DNA from: Ephemerocybe angulata
Lineage: Eukaryota; Basidiomycota; Agaricomycetes; Agaricales; Psathyrellaceae
NCBI GenBank assembly: GCA_013368325.1
Contig: JAACJK010000069.1
Span: 62,001-126,000, forward strand
Direction of reading: 5' to 3'
DNA: 64,000 bases
Shown: one piece after another, positions 46,869 to 56,893 of the stretch
How the letters are laid out: each line of letters starts with the position of its first letter
Numbering within the stretch: position 1 is the first letter of the stretch
Program-made: the position numbers and the translations under genes
Notes under the pieces: model-generated
The model's input: the letters and a program-made list of their open reading frames with translations, nothing else
Database searches by the model: none
Told to the model about the DNA's origin: nothing

Positions 46869-47157
46869 GGTGCAAACGGCTTGAGCACTTGGGACTGGTT
46901 CCTCATTGCTCCGTACCTCTCGCTTATACTTATGGAGGGATCAGCGGCGCTCGGCGTCTTACTGCATTTACGGAAGCCTTTCATTCAGCGCCCTTTTTGG
47001 GTCGAAGAAGCCCATATCGAGTACGAATCAGAGGGTTCGCGAGATTGGCTTAGACTGGCCTGGCTTCTTCATACGATACGCAGAGTCTGGATCCGAGTGA
47101 GAAGATTACATTCATCCTGGATCTGTTGACCTTCTCAGATGGCTTGTGGTCAGGTCT

Positions 47158-47503
47158 CCAACGAGAGAGTATGCGCACACCTCCTATTCCCACGGGCCAC
47201 CGGTGCAACCCGCCTCACAGTTTCCTGCAATTAGCCACGATATACTACAACGGTTGGAAGGCAGTGGTCGTGGCGGCACCAGCTGCGAGAGGCGGCAAGA
47301 TCTCAGACTTTCATCCTACAATTCGTTGCAAGGGACCAACAAGGGATGCTGCGCTATTATGGCGAGTTACGTCGACTCGACCCAAACTCGACCCAGCGGG
47401 AATGCGATGCTGCGTGACGGCGGGTGCTTGAGGAAAAGCTTACATTGTATTCCGCCACACCAGTACCCTACGAGACCCGCCAGGAGTCGAAGGAACGATT
47501 CTT
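47158..47503 (+). repeat. Repeat unit R, uninterrupted copy
   Basis: From CCAACGAGAGAGTATGCGCA to GAAGGAACGATTCTTA. It is duplicated at 49688-49907 plus 51904-52045, where a 1,996-bp element splits it. This copy shows the unbroken target (GAGTTACGTCGACTCGACC). The frame PTREYAHTSYSHGPPVQP is open in both copies but short, so coding status is unclear. Confidence 0.85.
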
Positions 47504-47705
47504 AATTCCATGTAGGCCTATCCCAATATATGGTTTCAGCGTCGTAGGTCAAGGGGTAGAAAAAGCAATGAAGATATAAACGGCAATAATCAAACTAAAT
47601 ATCCCTTCTACACGACACTCATCTCGAGCTAGCTATGAGGTGGATTCATTGGGGTGGGGTAATATACGGGTACGCCAGCACACCCGGTGAGAATCAGGTT
47701 GGCAT

Positions 47706-48105
47706 CTAATTGAGGCGGCCTTGCTCCTGCAACTTTTTTTCCAACTCTGTCAGATGACAGCGTCGGGACGCCTTTTCGTCCGTAAAAGACTTATTGCAGA
47801 ACCAGCAGTTGTACGTTTTGGGCTTGCTGTTGCCGCCCCCTCTAGCCTCTAGGCGGCTGGAGAGCTCATTGATGAGGTCGCGCGTTGAGATTTCAGCAAG
47901 CTCCTGCATGATTTCTGAACGACCGAGGAGGCTCTGGATTTCGCGGGTGTCCCGGGCATCGAATTCCTGTTGAAGTGATAATTGATAGGGCAGTCAGTAT
48001 ACAGTAGGTCAAAATTCAAGATAGTCTTCTCACATCGTAGTGACCTTGGACGTATGACGCCAAGGCGACGACTGTAGGAACAAGGACGAGGACGTTGAAG
48101 CGCAT
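47706..48105 (-). CDS. Small secreted EFDARD-family protein, copy B
   Basis: Two exons (48105-48034 and 47966-47706; intron 47967-48033), 110 residues. The signal peptide is MRFNVLVLVPTVVALASYVQ then GHYD. The core is EFDARDTREIQSLLGRSEI and ELAEISTRDLINELSSRLEA, lacking the short LVDELS segment of copy C. The finger is CWFCNKSFTDEKASRRCH, keeping the first C-x2-C pair and a C-H pair 12 residues later. The second intron of copies A and D is absent. The intron and its flanks are nearly identical to copy C, so the two arose by local duplication. Function unknown. Confidence 0.8.
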
Positions 48106-49687
48106 GGTGTATAGAATTTAGCGTGGAGAGGGTTGAGACTTAGTTGAGACTGCTAAGTCGATTGGAGTGGAGTGTTTAGGCTGAGAGGAACTGTAGAATA
48201 TCGACCGTTGAGTCCCAGCTTTTATGCTTTTCAGCGTGCATTCAGGGTCAAGTCAGGGTGTAGTTTCATCACAGGAGAGAGATCATCAGCTTGACGACTC
48301 GGCGGATTCGAAGCTGCGAAAAGGCACAAAATGGTGAGGCGTGACAATATTTACCCATGACATGAGGCCTTGAGGGACATATGTTCAAGGCCTGCCAAGC
48401 TAGCAAATGGCAAGCACTTTATTTCTGGCTGGGGAATTAGAGGTAACCTGCGTGGGACGTGTAACATGCTATTATTCGAGTAAATTAATTGTTTGCTAGC
48501 TCCTTGCCGCCGTAAACACAGCGGGGCGAATTCGTCTCACATTGTATAGTAAATATTCACCCACACCATGTCCCATGTCGGTACACGCCTCAAAATCCGC
48601 AGTGCGCGAGCACCGCGAATATCATCAATGACCCACCCCGCGTTGCCCCTATCTTCCGGGAACCTGGCTTCCAGCAAGTTCTGACTCAAATTTCGCGCTT
48701 ATTTTCTCAATGCTCATATTCGTAATTCTCAACTTCAAGCTTCAAGCTTCAAGAGGTATAATTTTAGAACTTTTTGCAAATAAATCTCTAGGATGAGTAC
48801 ATGAATGATGAGAAGAGGCCAAGAAGAGGCCCTGCTGTAACGCTTTTGTCACGCTCGCCACCTGGTGACATACAGGGCATATGCACGTGTGAACGCGCGG
48901 AAAGTAGGGCCCCCCGGGTGTGAACCATTGATACACAGCCAGAGGTTTGCTTATACATAGTCTGACTACAAGTGCGGGAAACTATATTGACTGTAGTTGT
49001 GACTTCAGTCTGCGGTCTGACCGCAGGTAGTGCCGTTACGGCTCGGGCTCCGGGGCCCAAAAGCCTCGGCTTGGGCCTGGCTTTGGACGGCTAAGGACTA
49101 CCAAAACTGAGGACCAGACCAAAGGCCTTTCACGCAGAGGGGCCCGTCTTGGATTTGGCCCTTGGGCTTGAGCATCCGTTGTCGTCCGCATAAGGTAGGT
49201 AGTAAAAGTTCAGGAATCGCTACCGCCGCGAGACTAGTCCCCGTGCCGCCCGGCTTCCACTTCAACGAAGTTGGAGGACGTTGATCCCCGTGCTGTGCTT
49301 TTACTCTGCGAGCCATTTGTAAAAGCGATGAACATGTGACATCCGTGCACTGCCAAGCGCAAGACTAAGCGCCCGTAGCCAGAGCACAACTGGCATCATT
49401 TTCTGACCCCCGCCGCTTGGGGAGTCGCAATACCAATACAAAAGACCTCTGGTGAGAGTATTAGGGCGCGAGTACCCTGGAGATACCTTAGCTATACGAG
49501 TAGCTTGCCGGGAATCATACTGGCGAGAGGGCGTTGTCGTCATAATTAAGCGCTCACCAGCGACCCGTCATGAAAGACTTGTGACCTCATGGCTCATGAT
49601 GAGCTCATGGGCCGTTTTCACAATTTATCTGATATTATTATCTTCTAGCATTATTACCGGGGCACTCTCGATAAAAGTATTGAACGA
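48106..49687. other. Intergenic; no gene recognised
   Basis: The part next to 48105 should be the copy B promoter; it is similar to the sequence upstream of copy C for about 100 bases. A short tandem CTTCAAG repeat lies near 48735. A G/C-rich patch at 49030-49160 (GGGCTCCGGGGCCC and similar) looks like a decayed MITE, but no ends were found. Confidence 0.4.
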
Positions 49688-49907
49688 GCCAACGAGAGAG
49701 TATGCGCACACCTCCTATTCCCACGGGCCACCGGTGCAACCCGCCTCACAGCTTCCTGCAATTAGCCACGATACACTACAACGGTTGGAAGGCAGTGGTC
49801 GTGGCGGCACCAGCTGCGAGAAGCGGCAAGATCTCAGACTTTCATCCTACAATTCGTTGCAAGGGACCAACAAGGGATGCTGCGCTATTATGGCGAGTTA
49901 CGTCGAC

Positions 49908-51903
49908 TATGGCGTTCCGTTGTAACATTTATTATTCCCCCCCTCCCCCAAAACTTTTTACCCCCCAATTGACCTTTTTGACTTGAAATCTATAGTTTTC
50001 ACTAAGACTTGAGTGAGGGGGGGAAATGTGGTTTGGGGGGGGATTTTCGAAAATGGGGGGGAGGTTTTGAAAAAGGGGGGGAACTTTTCGCCGCGTCCAC
50101 CCCCCAAATTTTTCCCACCCCCCACATTTCACGGTTTCCCCCCCATTTTTTGTGCACTTTCTCCACTACTTGATTAGCTTTTTCTTGCTATGTTTAAGAT
50201 TGTACTCATTCCCATTTCTGGTCCATTTAGTAGAGCCCTTCGCCTCCGGCAGGCCTCGATGACACAGCCGCTTACAGGGATCCGGTGCAATTGATCAAAA
50301 GAATGTTTCACTGTGGCCCAAATATCAACCAACTTGAGTTGAAATCAGTTTCAATGCATGATTAGAGTCTATAGAACATGTTAGTGTACTTCAGGAGAGT
50401 AGAACCTCTTTCCATCTTGTGAAATCCTTGATTCTCGAAGCAGCTACCTTCGAGTTCAAACTGCGCGTTATCTAGATATCGACAGCGTCGATTCAATGTT
50501 TAACTGCATCTTCTTCCTTCGCTCAACAGGAGATCAATTCCATGGTCACAAACTCCAGGTAAATGCTCTATCCGTGTATCTAAGCCCTATAAAAACACTA
50601 ATATGAGACTTAGTCCCAAGAAAATGGCTTCTCAAGTGGCGATGTATCCCCACACAAGCGCTTCACGTCCACGGTCCGAAATGCACTCTTCGATGAGCTC
50701 GGAGTCCCGAGAGAACGTGCCCCAGAACGATGGTGCCTCTAGTCCGGCACAGCAGTCATCGCCAAATCGCTACAGGTTAGCCAGTCGCGACATCGAGAAT
50801 ACGGCACCCAGCTCCTCCAGGAGAACAAAGTTGGGCCGCGGATCAAGCTCAGACGCGGATCGGGCCTCTTCACCGAGCGGCGAGAAGGGAAAGTACGTCG
50901 CAGATTCCAGGCCTACCGAAGACCGTGCAATCGTGCACCCGCCTGCCCCACCTGCCCGCCGAGTTTTCTCGGCAATTCCTAAGGTTGGGTACAACCCATG
51001 GGCGTCGAAGTAGCCGTGACAGACCAAGGTGTGTCTCGACTCATCACTCTTGCCGTCGGTTCATTCGTATTGACATCTCGTTATCATTCAGACCTCCTCT
51101 GGACCTTTCCAAGGCTCCATATTTAATGAACTAGTGTCGTGCATCGTTGCCCGACGCGGCGACGCCATGCGGGCCTCCTCATGCTCAATACGTAGCCCGC
51201 CCGACCCCCGAGCCATTTCCCACTTGCCCACCAAAAGATACCCCGTAAGTTTGATCATATACCATACACTAGTGCTTATTTAGTTCGACCACCGTCTGGT
51301 TTCCGTGTTTTACTCGCTTTCGTCATACATTACGGTTCCATGTCCAGATTTCTTAGTTTTCTACGCCGCATATGTGCGAGCCATCGATGATCGCTCTCCT
51401 TCCTCTCTCTCCATAATCAGTCCTGAAGCCAATCACACGTCCGTTCTCTGCTATAGATCCAATACCTTATCCCTTTCCTCTATAGTTTATGGCCATTAGA
51501 TGCATGTGCCTGATAGATGCTATACACGTACACATTCCTTGGACATTTCGATCGACTCAAGTCTACCTTAATTAGAGCACGTCTATATACAAATTTTGAT
51601 ATAGATACTCAGAAGTTGGAAGTTGCAATACCAAGTTATATCTGATCAGGGACGTTCACAAAAAACGGGGGGAAACCGTGAAATGTGGGGGGTGGGAAAG
51701 ATTTTGGGGGGTGGACACGGCGAAAAGTTCCCCCCCTTTTTCAAAACCTCCCCCCCATTTTCGAAAATCCCCCCCCAAACCACATTTCCCCCCCTCACTC
51801 AAGTCTTAGTGAAAACTATAGATTTCAAGTCAAAAAGGTCAATTGGGGGGTAAAAAGTTTTGGGGGAGGGGGGGAATAATAAATGTTACAACGGAACGCC
51901 ATA
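49908..51903. mobile_element. 1,996-bp DNA element with TIRs of about 245 bp and 6-bp target duplication
   Basis: The ends TATGGCGTTCCGTTGTAACA and its exact inverse start long TIRs (49908-50152 and 51657-51903) with runs of six to eight G or C and few mismatches. GTCGAC flanks it on both sides (49902-49907, 51904-51909), and the empty target is preserved at 47158-47503. The interior has no transposase. One Ser-rich open frame lies at 50603-51013. Six-base duplications with long TIRs occur in few eukaryotic DNA transposon groups; the group is not assigned here. Confidence 0.9.
50603..51013 (+). CDS. Possible Ser-rich open frame inside the 1,996-bp element
   Basis: 136 residues, starting MRLSPKKMASQVAMYPH and ending YNPWASK, Ser/Arg/Pro-rich throughout and probably disordered. 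It could be a captured gene fragment or chance coding. No family recognised and no clear introns. Confidence 0.3.
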   Translation: MRLSPKKMASQVAMYPHTSASRPRSEMHSSMSSESRENVPQNDGASSPAQQSSPNRYRLASRDIENTAPSSSRRTKLGRGSSSDADRASSPSGEKGKYVADSRPTEDRAIVHPPAPPARRVFSAIPKVGYNPWASK

Positions 51904-52606
51904 GTCGACTCGACCCGAACTCGACCCAGCGGGAGTGCGATGCTGCGTGACGGCGGGTTGAAGCTTGAGGGAACACTTACATTGTATTCCGCTACATCAG
52001 TACCCTACGAGACCCGCCAGGAGTCGAAGGAACGATTCTTATTGGCATCTCCTGGACCCTAGTCCACCTGGATTCCAGGACCCGGTCTCCCCAAGTTTGC
52101 CTCAGAATGGGTATCCCCACATCCCAGACCAATGGTATGGTGTGATATGGCCCGCTTCATTCTGACGGCATTATATGCTGGTAAAATGGAGCGGAATACC
52201 ATACCTCCAGCATGCTATAACCCCCTCTCGGATGTGATCAGTTGGAACAGGGGAATATACGCCCAGGGTTCTCTTGGCACTTTTGGGTCTCAGGTGTTCA
52301 CCTCCGTGTGCATGCTTCGGAGGTCTATTTTGCACCCCAAGGTGAGGGATTGCGCATTTTGGAATGCAAATGTCTTGTTCCAATACACATGCTTACGGTC
52401 TCACAAACCCGCATCCTGAAGCGAGTGGCCACCCATTTTGGAATCCCAATGTATCATCCCAAACTACACTACATATGTACATACCACACTCCCCCGGACC
52501 CCACCTAATCACCCATCCTTACGCCTCCTTACGCCTCCCTACCCACCGTGAGAATGCGGTCATGCGGAGCGTCCGCATGCTTGGGGCTCTGGCCCATGCA
52601 TGCTTC

Positions 52607-53051
52607 CTATCGCCTCCGCTTCAGAGTCCCGGGCCCCCAATTGAGGAGGCCTTTCTTCTCCAACTCTTTTTCGGCCGGTGTCATATGACAGCGTCGGGCA
52701 TCATTTTCGTCCTCATAACCCACATTGCAGGACCAGCAGTGGTAAATGGGCTTGCTGTTGTTGCCCCCTCTAGCCTCTAGGCGGCTGGAGAGCTCATGGA
52801 TGAGGTCGCGCGTTGAGATTTCAGCAAGCTCCTCCATGATTTCTGAACGTCTGAGGAGGCCCTGGATTTCGCGGGTGCTCAACTCGTCGACAAGGTCACG
52901 AGCATCGAATTCCTGTTGAAGCGAGAATTGATAGGGCAGTCAGTATACAGTAGGTCAAAATTCAAGATAGTCTTCTCACATCGTAGTGACCTTGGACGTA
53001 TGACGCCAAGGCGACGACGGTAGGAACAAGGACGAGGACGTTGAAGCGCAT
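52607..53051 (-). CDS. Small secreted EFDARD-family protein, copy C
   Basis: Two exons (53051-52980 and 52912-52607; intron 52913-52979), 125 residues. The signal peptide is identical to copy B. The core EFDARDLVDELSTREIQGLL, then ELAEISTRDLIHELSSRLEA, keeps the full family pattern. The finger is CWSCNVGYEDENDARRCH, followed by a charged helix AEKELEKKG and a basic end. Exon 1, the intron and the upstream 100 bases match copy B closely. Function unknown. Confidence 0.8.
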
Positions 53052-56000
53052 GGTGTATAGAACTTGGCGTGGAGAGGGCTGAGACTTCTGAGTGGATTGG
53101 AGTGGGGTGTTTAGGCTGAGGAACTGTAGAACACTGACCGTTGAGTCCCAGCTTTTATGCTTTTCGTAGGCTAGTAGCGCAGCCAGTTTAATCCCAGCAG
53201 GAGAGCGATCACGGCCGCCATACCCGCAGAATATATTGCGCTCACTGGGCGCTCGCAAAGGACCCTGAGATACCACGCGCACAGAGCCTCAACGCTGATG
53301 AGGCCGGGCCGTCGTGTGAACGGGCCAGCTCCACATGTGATAGCGTCGGCACTGATGTATTATCTGGTATACGCTTACTGCCATACCCTCGGGTAGGAGG
53401 GGCGAGGGGTGTGATGAATTGCGCCAACTGAGGCGGGCAGGTGCTTCGCACAGCAAGGACCCTGAGGACTGATTTATTCCCAGTACAATGCACGCAAGTA
53501 CATATGTACTACGTACGTAAACCGTCCCCAGCAAAGTTTGCAACACGAGCGCTAAAACAAGCAAATGCGGATCCGGAGTTGCCAGGTTGGCGGCATGGCA
53601 GTAAGTGCCAGCCTATGTAGATAGGTGCCATGGTGCCCATCAAGCTCCCACTACATTCAATGCATACCCATAACACGTGCAGAGGTGACTTGAGTCGAGA
53701 GGAGCTGCTGAGATTTAACTGTCGAGTATCCTAGCTTTCATATCTCTGAGGGTACCATCTTACACTGCATCAGGAGAAGGATCCCCAGAGCCATGCCCGA
53801 GACTTGGGCGCTGCCAGACGCCGGGAATCTAAACATGTCTACCGTTGTGCGAACCCGGTGGACAGCTGCACATTGTTCTTACAATATCGTTGCGAGCTTT
53901 ACGTATCTTGTCGCCCCACAGCTGATGTTAACACCAACCTCCTTGGTTAATCCGGATATCCCGCCCGAGGCTCGGCACCCTCTCAAATAAATTCTTACCG
54001 CCGTAAGACCCATGTTCACATCCTTTTCCTTATTCCCAGGGTATGCACATACGCGGTTGACCACCCCCCGCAAAGCTCCAACGCAAGCGCCAAAACCATC
54101 AAATGCGGATCAGAATCGCCGTACCCGGTACATACGTCCGTCGTGTCGTAGATTCAATTCAAAATGGCACTTTCACTGCCAAGTCTCGTACATATCTTAT
54201 ACATCCGTTCATCCTATCACATTAAGTACTCTTGGGCGCTTAATATGCAGCGAATCAGGCAAATGTGTGCCTGTCTCCGTCGATACTAGCCAACCAGTCA
54301 AACACCCTCAATGCGACCCCCGGCACTGCATGCTTGCTGAGTGGTCGGACCACGATGTATTGACTACATACCATACATGAGCTTTATCATGACGGTCGGT
54401 CCTCCACTCTTAGTAACATCAACCTCCTAGGCGATCCCTTTAACTTTCTCAAGCCTGCGCGGGGGTTCTCAATACCTTCAATCACACCCCTTCACCACAT
54501 AAACGTACTCTCACAATCACCTCTAGCTCTCAAGCTCAAGAGTCAAGACAGGTTATGTAAGACTGAGTTTCTCTCCCGTCCAGAACGTTATACGTACGTA
54601 CGCACGTACGTCCCTAATACATACGTAACCGCCCCCGCAAAGCATGCAAAGAGTTCCAACACGATCCCCCAAACTCTCAAACACAACTTTACCAAAATCA
54701 CCACGCCCCTAAATTGCTTGCTTGCTACATACATATCTAAGTAGCGAAATTCGTCTGGATCGAATCCTTCCGACCTAACTACCTTGCTCATCAGCACGAC
54801 TCCAACTGAGATTGAAGAACCCTCCCACAGGCAAGCCAAACCGACCGACCGAGTTCCTACGCGCTTAACACCATAAACTCAGACTCAACACACACACACA
54901 CACACTCCCAGCCAACCTACATACATACCCAACCCACGCATCAGCCTCGCACCTCCCACCGCCGACCCACGCACACAAACAACCCCTCCCAACGACCCCG
55001 CCCCGGAGTCAACCCTCACCCTAATCACCAATCAAATAAGCGCGCGTGGCACCAAGCGCCCAAGCCCCCGGCCCGCATACACACACCTCGCGATCGACTC
55101 GGACCGCCCAGCCTGACTGTGTCCAGCCCCGGCCTCCTTTAATTGACTCTCACGATTCCACGACTCCACGACAGCGTTGACTATCATACTTGATGGGTAA
55201 CCCGACAACCGGGCCAAGGCCGCAGCTAGCGAGGTTGAAGCTCGACGGTCGTCCTACTGGACCTCGAAGCATACGTACGCTGCAAGGGGGACAGACTTTC
55301 GATTGGCTGAATTCGAAATCTTACCTGGGATGGGGTAGTGAACTTCGGACGGTCGGTCGGCCCATCCGTCCATTGCACCGACACGCCCGTCCGTCCGTCC
55401 GAGTATCCACGCATCCACGTCCGCCTCAGACCAGAACGAACTCGAAAGAGACGAGACCGAACGAAGGGCACAGCAAATACCCACCAAGCCTCCGCATCCT
55501 CAATCTCAAACACAATTTGCACCAGCACAGAGTCGCACCGTCGACCTTCGCGTTCCGTCCTCATACCTCTCCTCCATACCTATACCTCTCCTCCATACCT
55601 CCTCCACACCCATACCTCTCCTCGAACATCAAACCCTCCTCAACTCTTAACAAGAAAACCAGAAAAATGACATTCAAACACTAAACCCGAGTCAAAGAAC
55701 TTATCAAAAGCAAAAGCAAACTGGGCTACATGTATGCACCAGGAACACATAACCGCTAAGGTAGGTAGGTAGGTAGTAAGATGGTATACCGCGCCGACTG
55801 GGGCGCGGGGGCTGCATGCAGCCTTTGTATCGAACGGGGACCACGCTGTGGTCCTTGTATGTATGTATAGAGAGACAGGAAGGAATGGAAGAGAGAGATG
55901 GGAGAGAGAGGGAATAAGGAGGGGATTAAAGAGGTCGTGATATGATGGTATAGGATGATGGGTTGTTGGTGCAAAGATGCGAGGGGGAGTCTATATGAAT

Positions 56001-56059
56001 GAATGCATAACGGTCGGTCGTCCTCGAAGTTCGTCGGAGGCGGCTGGTAGGTCGGCCCT
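53052..56059. other. Long gene-poor stretch
   Basis: About 3 kb without a supported gene. It contains simple repeats (a CA run near 54890, ACGTACGT near 54595, GGTA repeats near 55760) and C-rich low-complexity sequence at 54840-55620. Frames such as 53289-53564 minus and 55190-55684 plus lack motifs or consistent splice sites. The first 100-150 bases upstream of 53051 are probably the copy C promoter. Confidence 0.45.
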
Positions 56060-56893
56060 TCACTCCAACTCATCGCAGAAAGGAAGGTCCTCGTTCCCGG
56101 GGCCATCAACGACCTCGATATCATCTCCGTCATCCTCATCACAATCCTCCTCATCCTCTTCACCCGGCGCGGCAGTAACCGCCGGCGCAGCCTGGCTCGT
56201 CGTCGCCGCCACAGCCGTCGTCGTAGGCTTCACAGCAGGAGGCGCCGTCGCCGTCGCCCCATTCGCCAACTCCGCCCCCGCAGGCGGCGCCGTATGGATC
56301 GGCACCCCAGGGTCCTTCGGCACCCGCACCTCCCCGCCCACACACAGCACCTCGCCCACATATATATTGGTGCAGTCGTCGTTCACCTGCGGGTTGTTGA
56401 GGTGGAAGATCGTGCCGTTGATTTGGGCGGCGGAGAGGATGCCGGTGCAGGTGTCGTTGGGGACTACTATGTGGGTGGTAGTGCAGTCTTCGGAGGGGGA
56501 GGGGGAGAGGCAGAGGGTGCTGTCGGGTTGGAGGTTTGTGCAGGTGGGGTTTATGGTGCCGGGGTTGTTGGCGGCGAGTTGGTAGCTGTGGGGGAGGGAG
56601 TGTGAGCATGGGGGTTTAAGCGGAGGAGGGAGGCGGGGAAGGGAGGGGGAAGGAGGAGGGGGAAGGGGAGAGGGGGTACGTACGTGGAGACGTTGTTAGC
56701 GGCGGAGATGGCGTCGCAGTAGTCGCCAGCCTTGACCTTGTAGCTACGACTGCACTCGGCAGCATAGACAGCTGCATCCACGTCCGTCAGTAAGCACATC
56801 GTTCACCCTTCACCCAACCTGGGGAGGAGACTCACTTTGGGCGAAGAGCGCTGCGAGCGAGGCGAGCGCGAGGGTGCTGCGAGAAGCGAACAT
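56060..56893 (-). CDS. Secreted protein with two LysM domains and acidic tail
   Basis: Three exons (56893-56836, 56771-56684, 56585-56060), 223 residues. The signal peptide is MFASRSTLALASLAALFAQ. The first LysM (CSRSYKVKAGDYCDAISAA...LQPDSTLCL) spans intron 2, and a second follows (CTTTHIVVPNDTCTGILSAA...IYVGEVLCVG). After a Thr/Ala-rich linker comes a very acidic stretch (EEDEEDCDEDDGDD) and two Cys near the end. LysM domains bind chitin or peptidoglycan-type N-acetylglucosamine polymers. In fungi, secreted LysM proteins shield or sequester chitin, or act on bacteria. No catalytic domain is present. All introns have GT-AG ends; the start is the only ATG before the signal peptide. Confidence 0.88.

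Larger units (their letters stand above)
49688..52045 (+). repeat. Repeat unit R, copy interrupted by a 1,996-bp element
   Basis: Left part 49688-49907, right part 51904-52045. Together they match 47158-47503 colinearly. The break falls exactly at GTCGAC. Confidence 0.85.

Noticed and set aside
49020..49160. G/C-rich patch that looks like a second hAT-type MITE
   Set aside because: No inverted ends or target duplication could be found, so at most a decayed remnant.
54588..54839. 83-codon minus-strand frame with a hydrophobic segment, possible small membrane protein
   Set aside because: Ends in ACGTACGT simple repeat, no homologous motif and no upstream support; not distinguishable from chance.
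55190..55684. 164-codon plus-strand frame upstream of the LysM gene
   Set aside because: Composition follows CCTCC/ATACC simple repeats, overlaps minus-strand frames of similar length, and no splice or motif support exists.
56160..56609. 149-codon minus-strand frame and 103-codon plus-strand frame over the LysM gene
   Set aside because: Shadows of the LysM exon 3; the composition is biased and only the LysM phase has a signal peptide, domains and matching introns.
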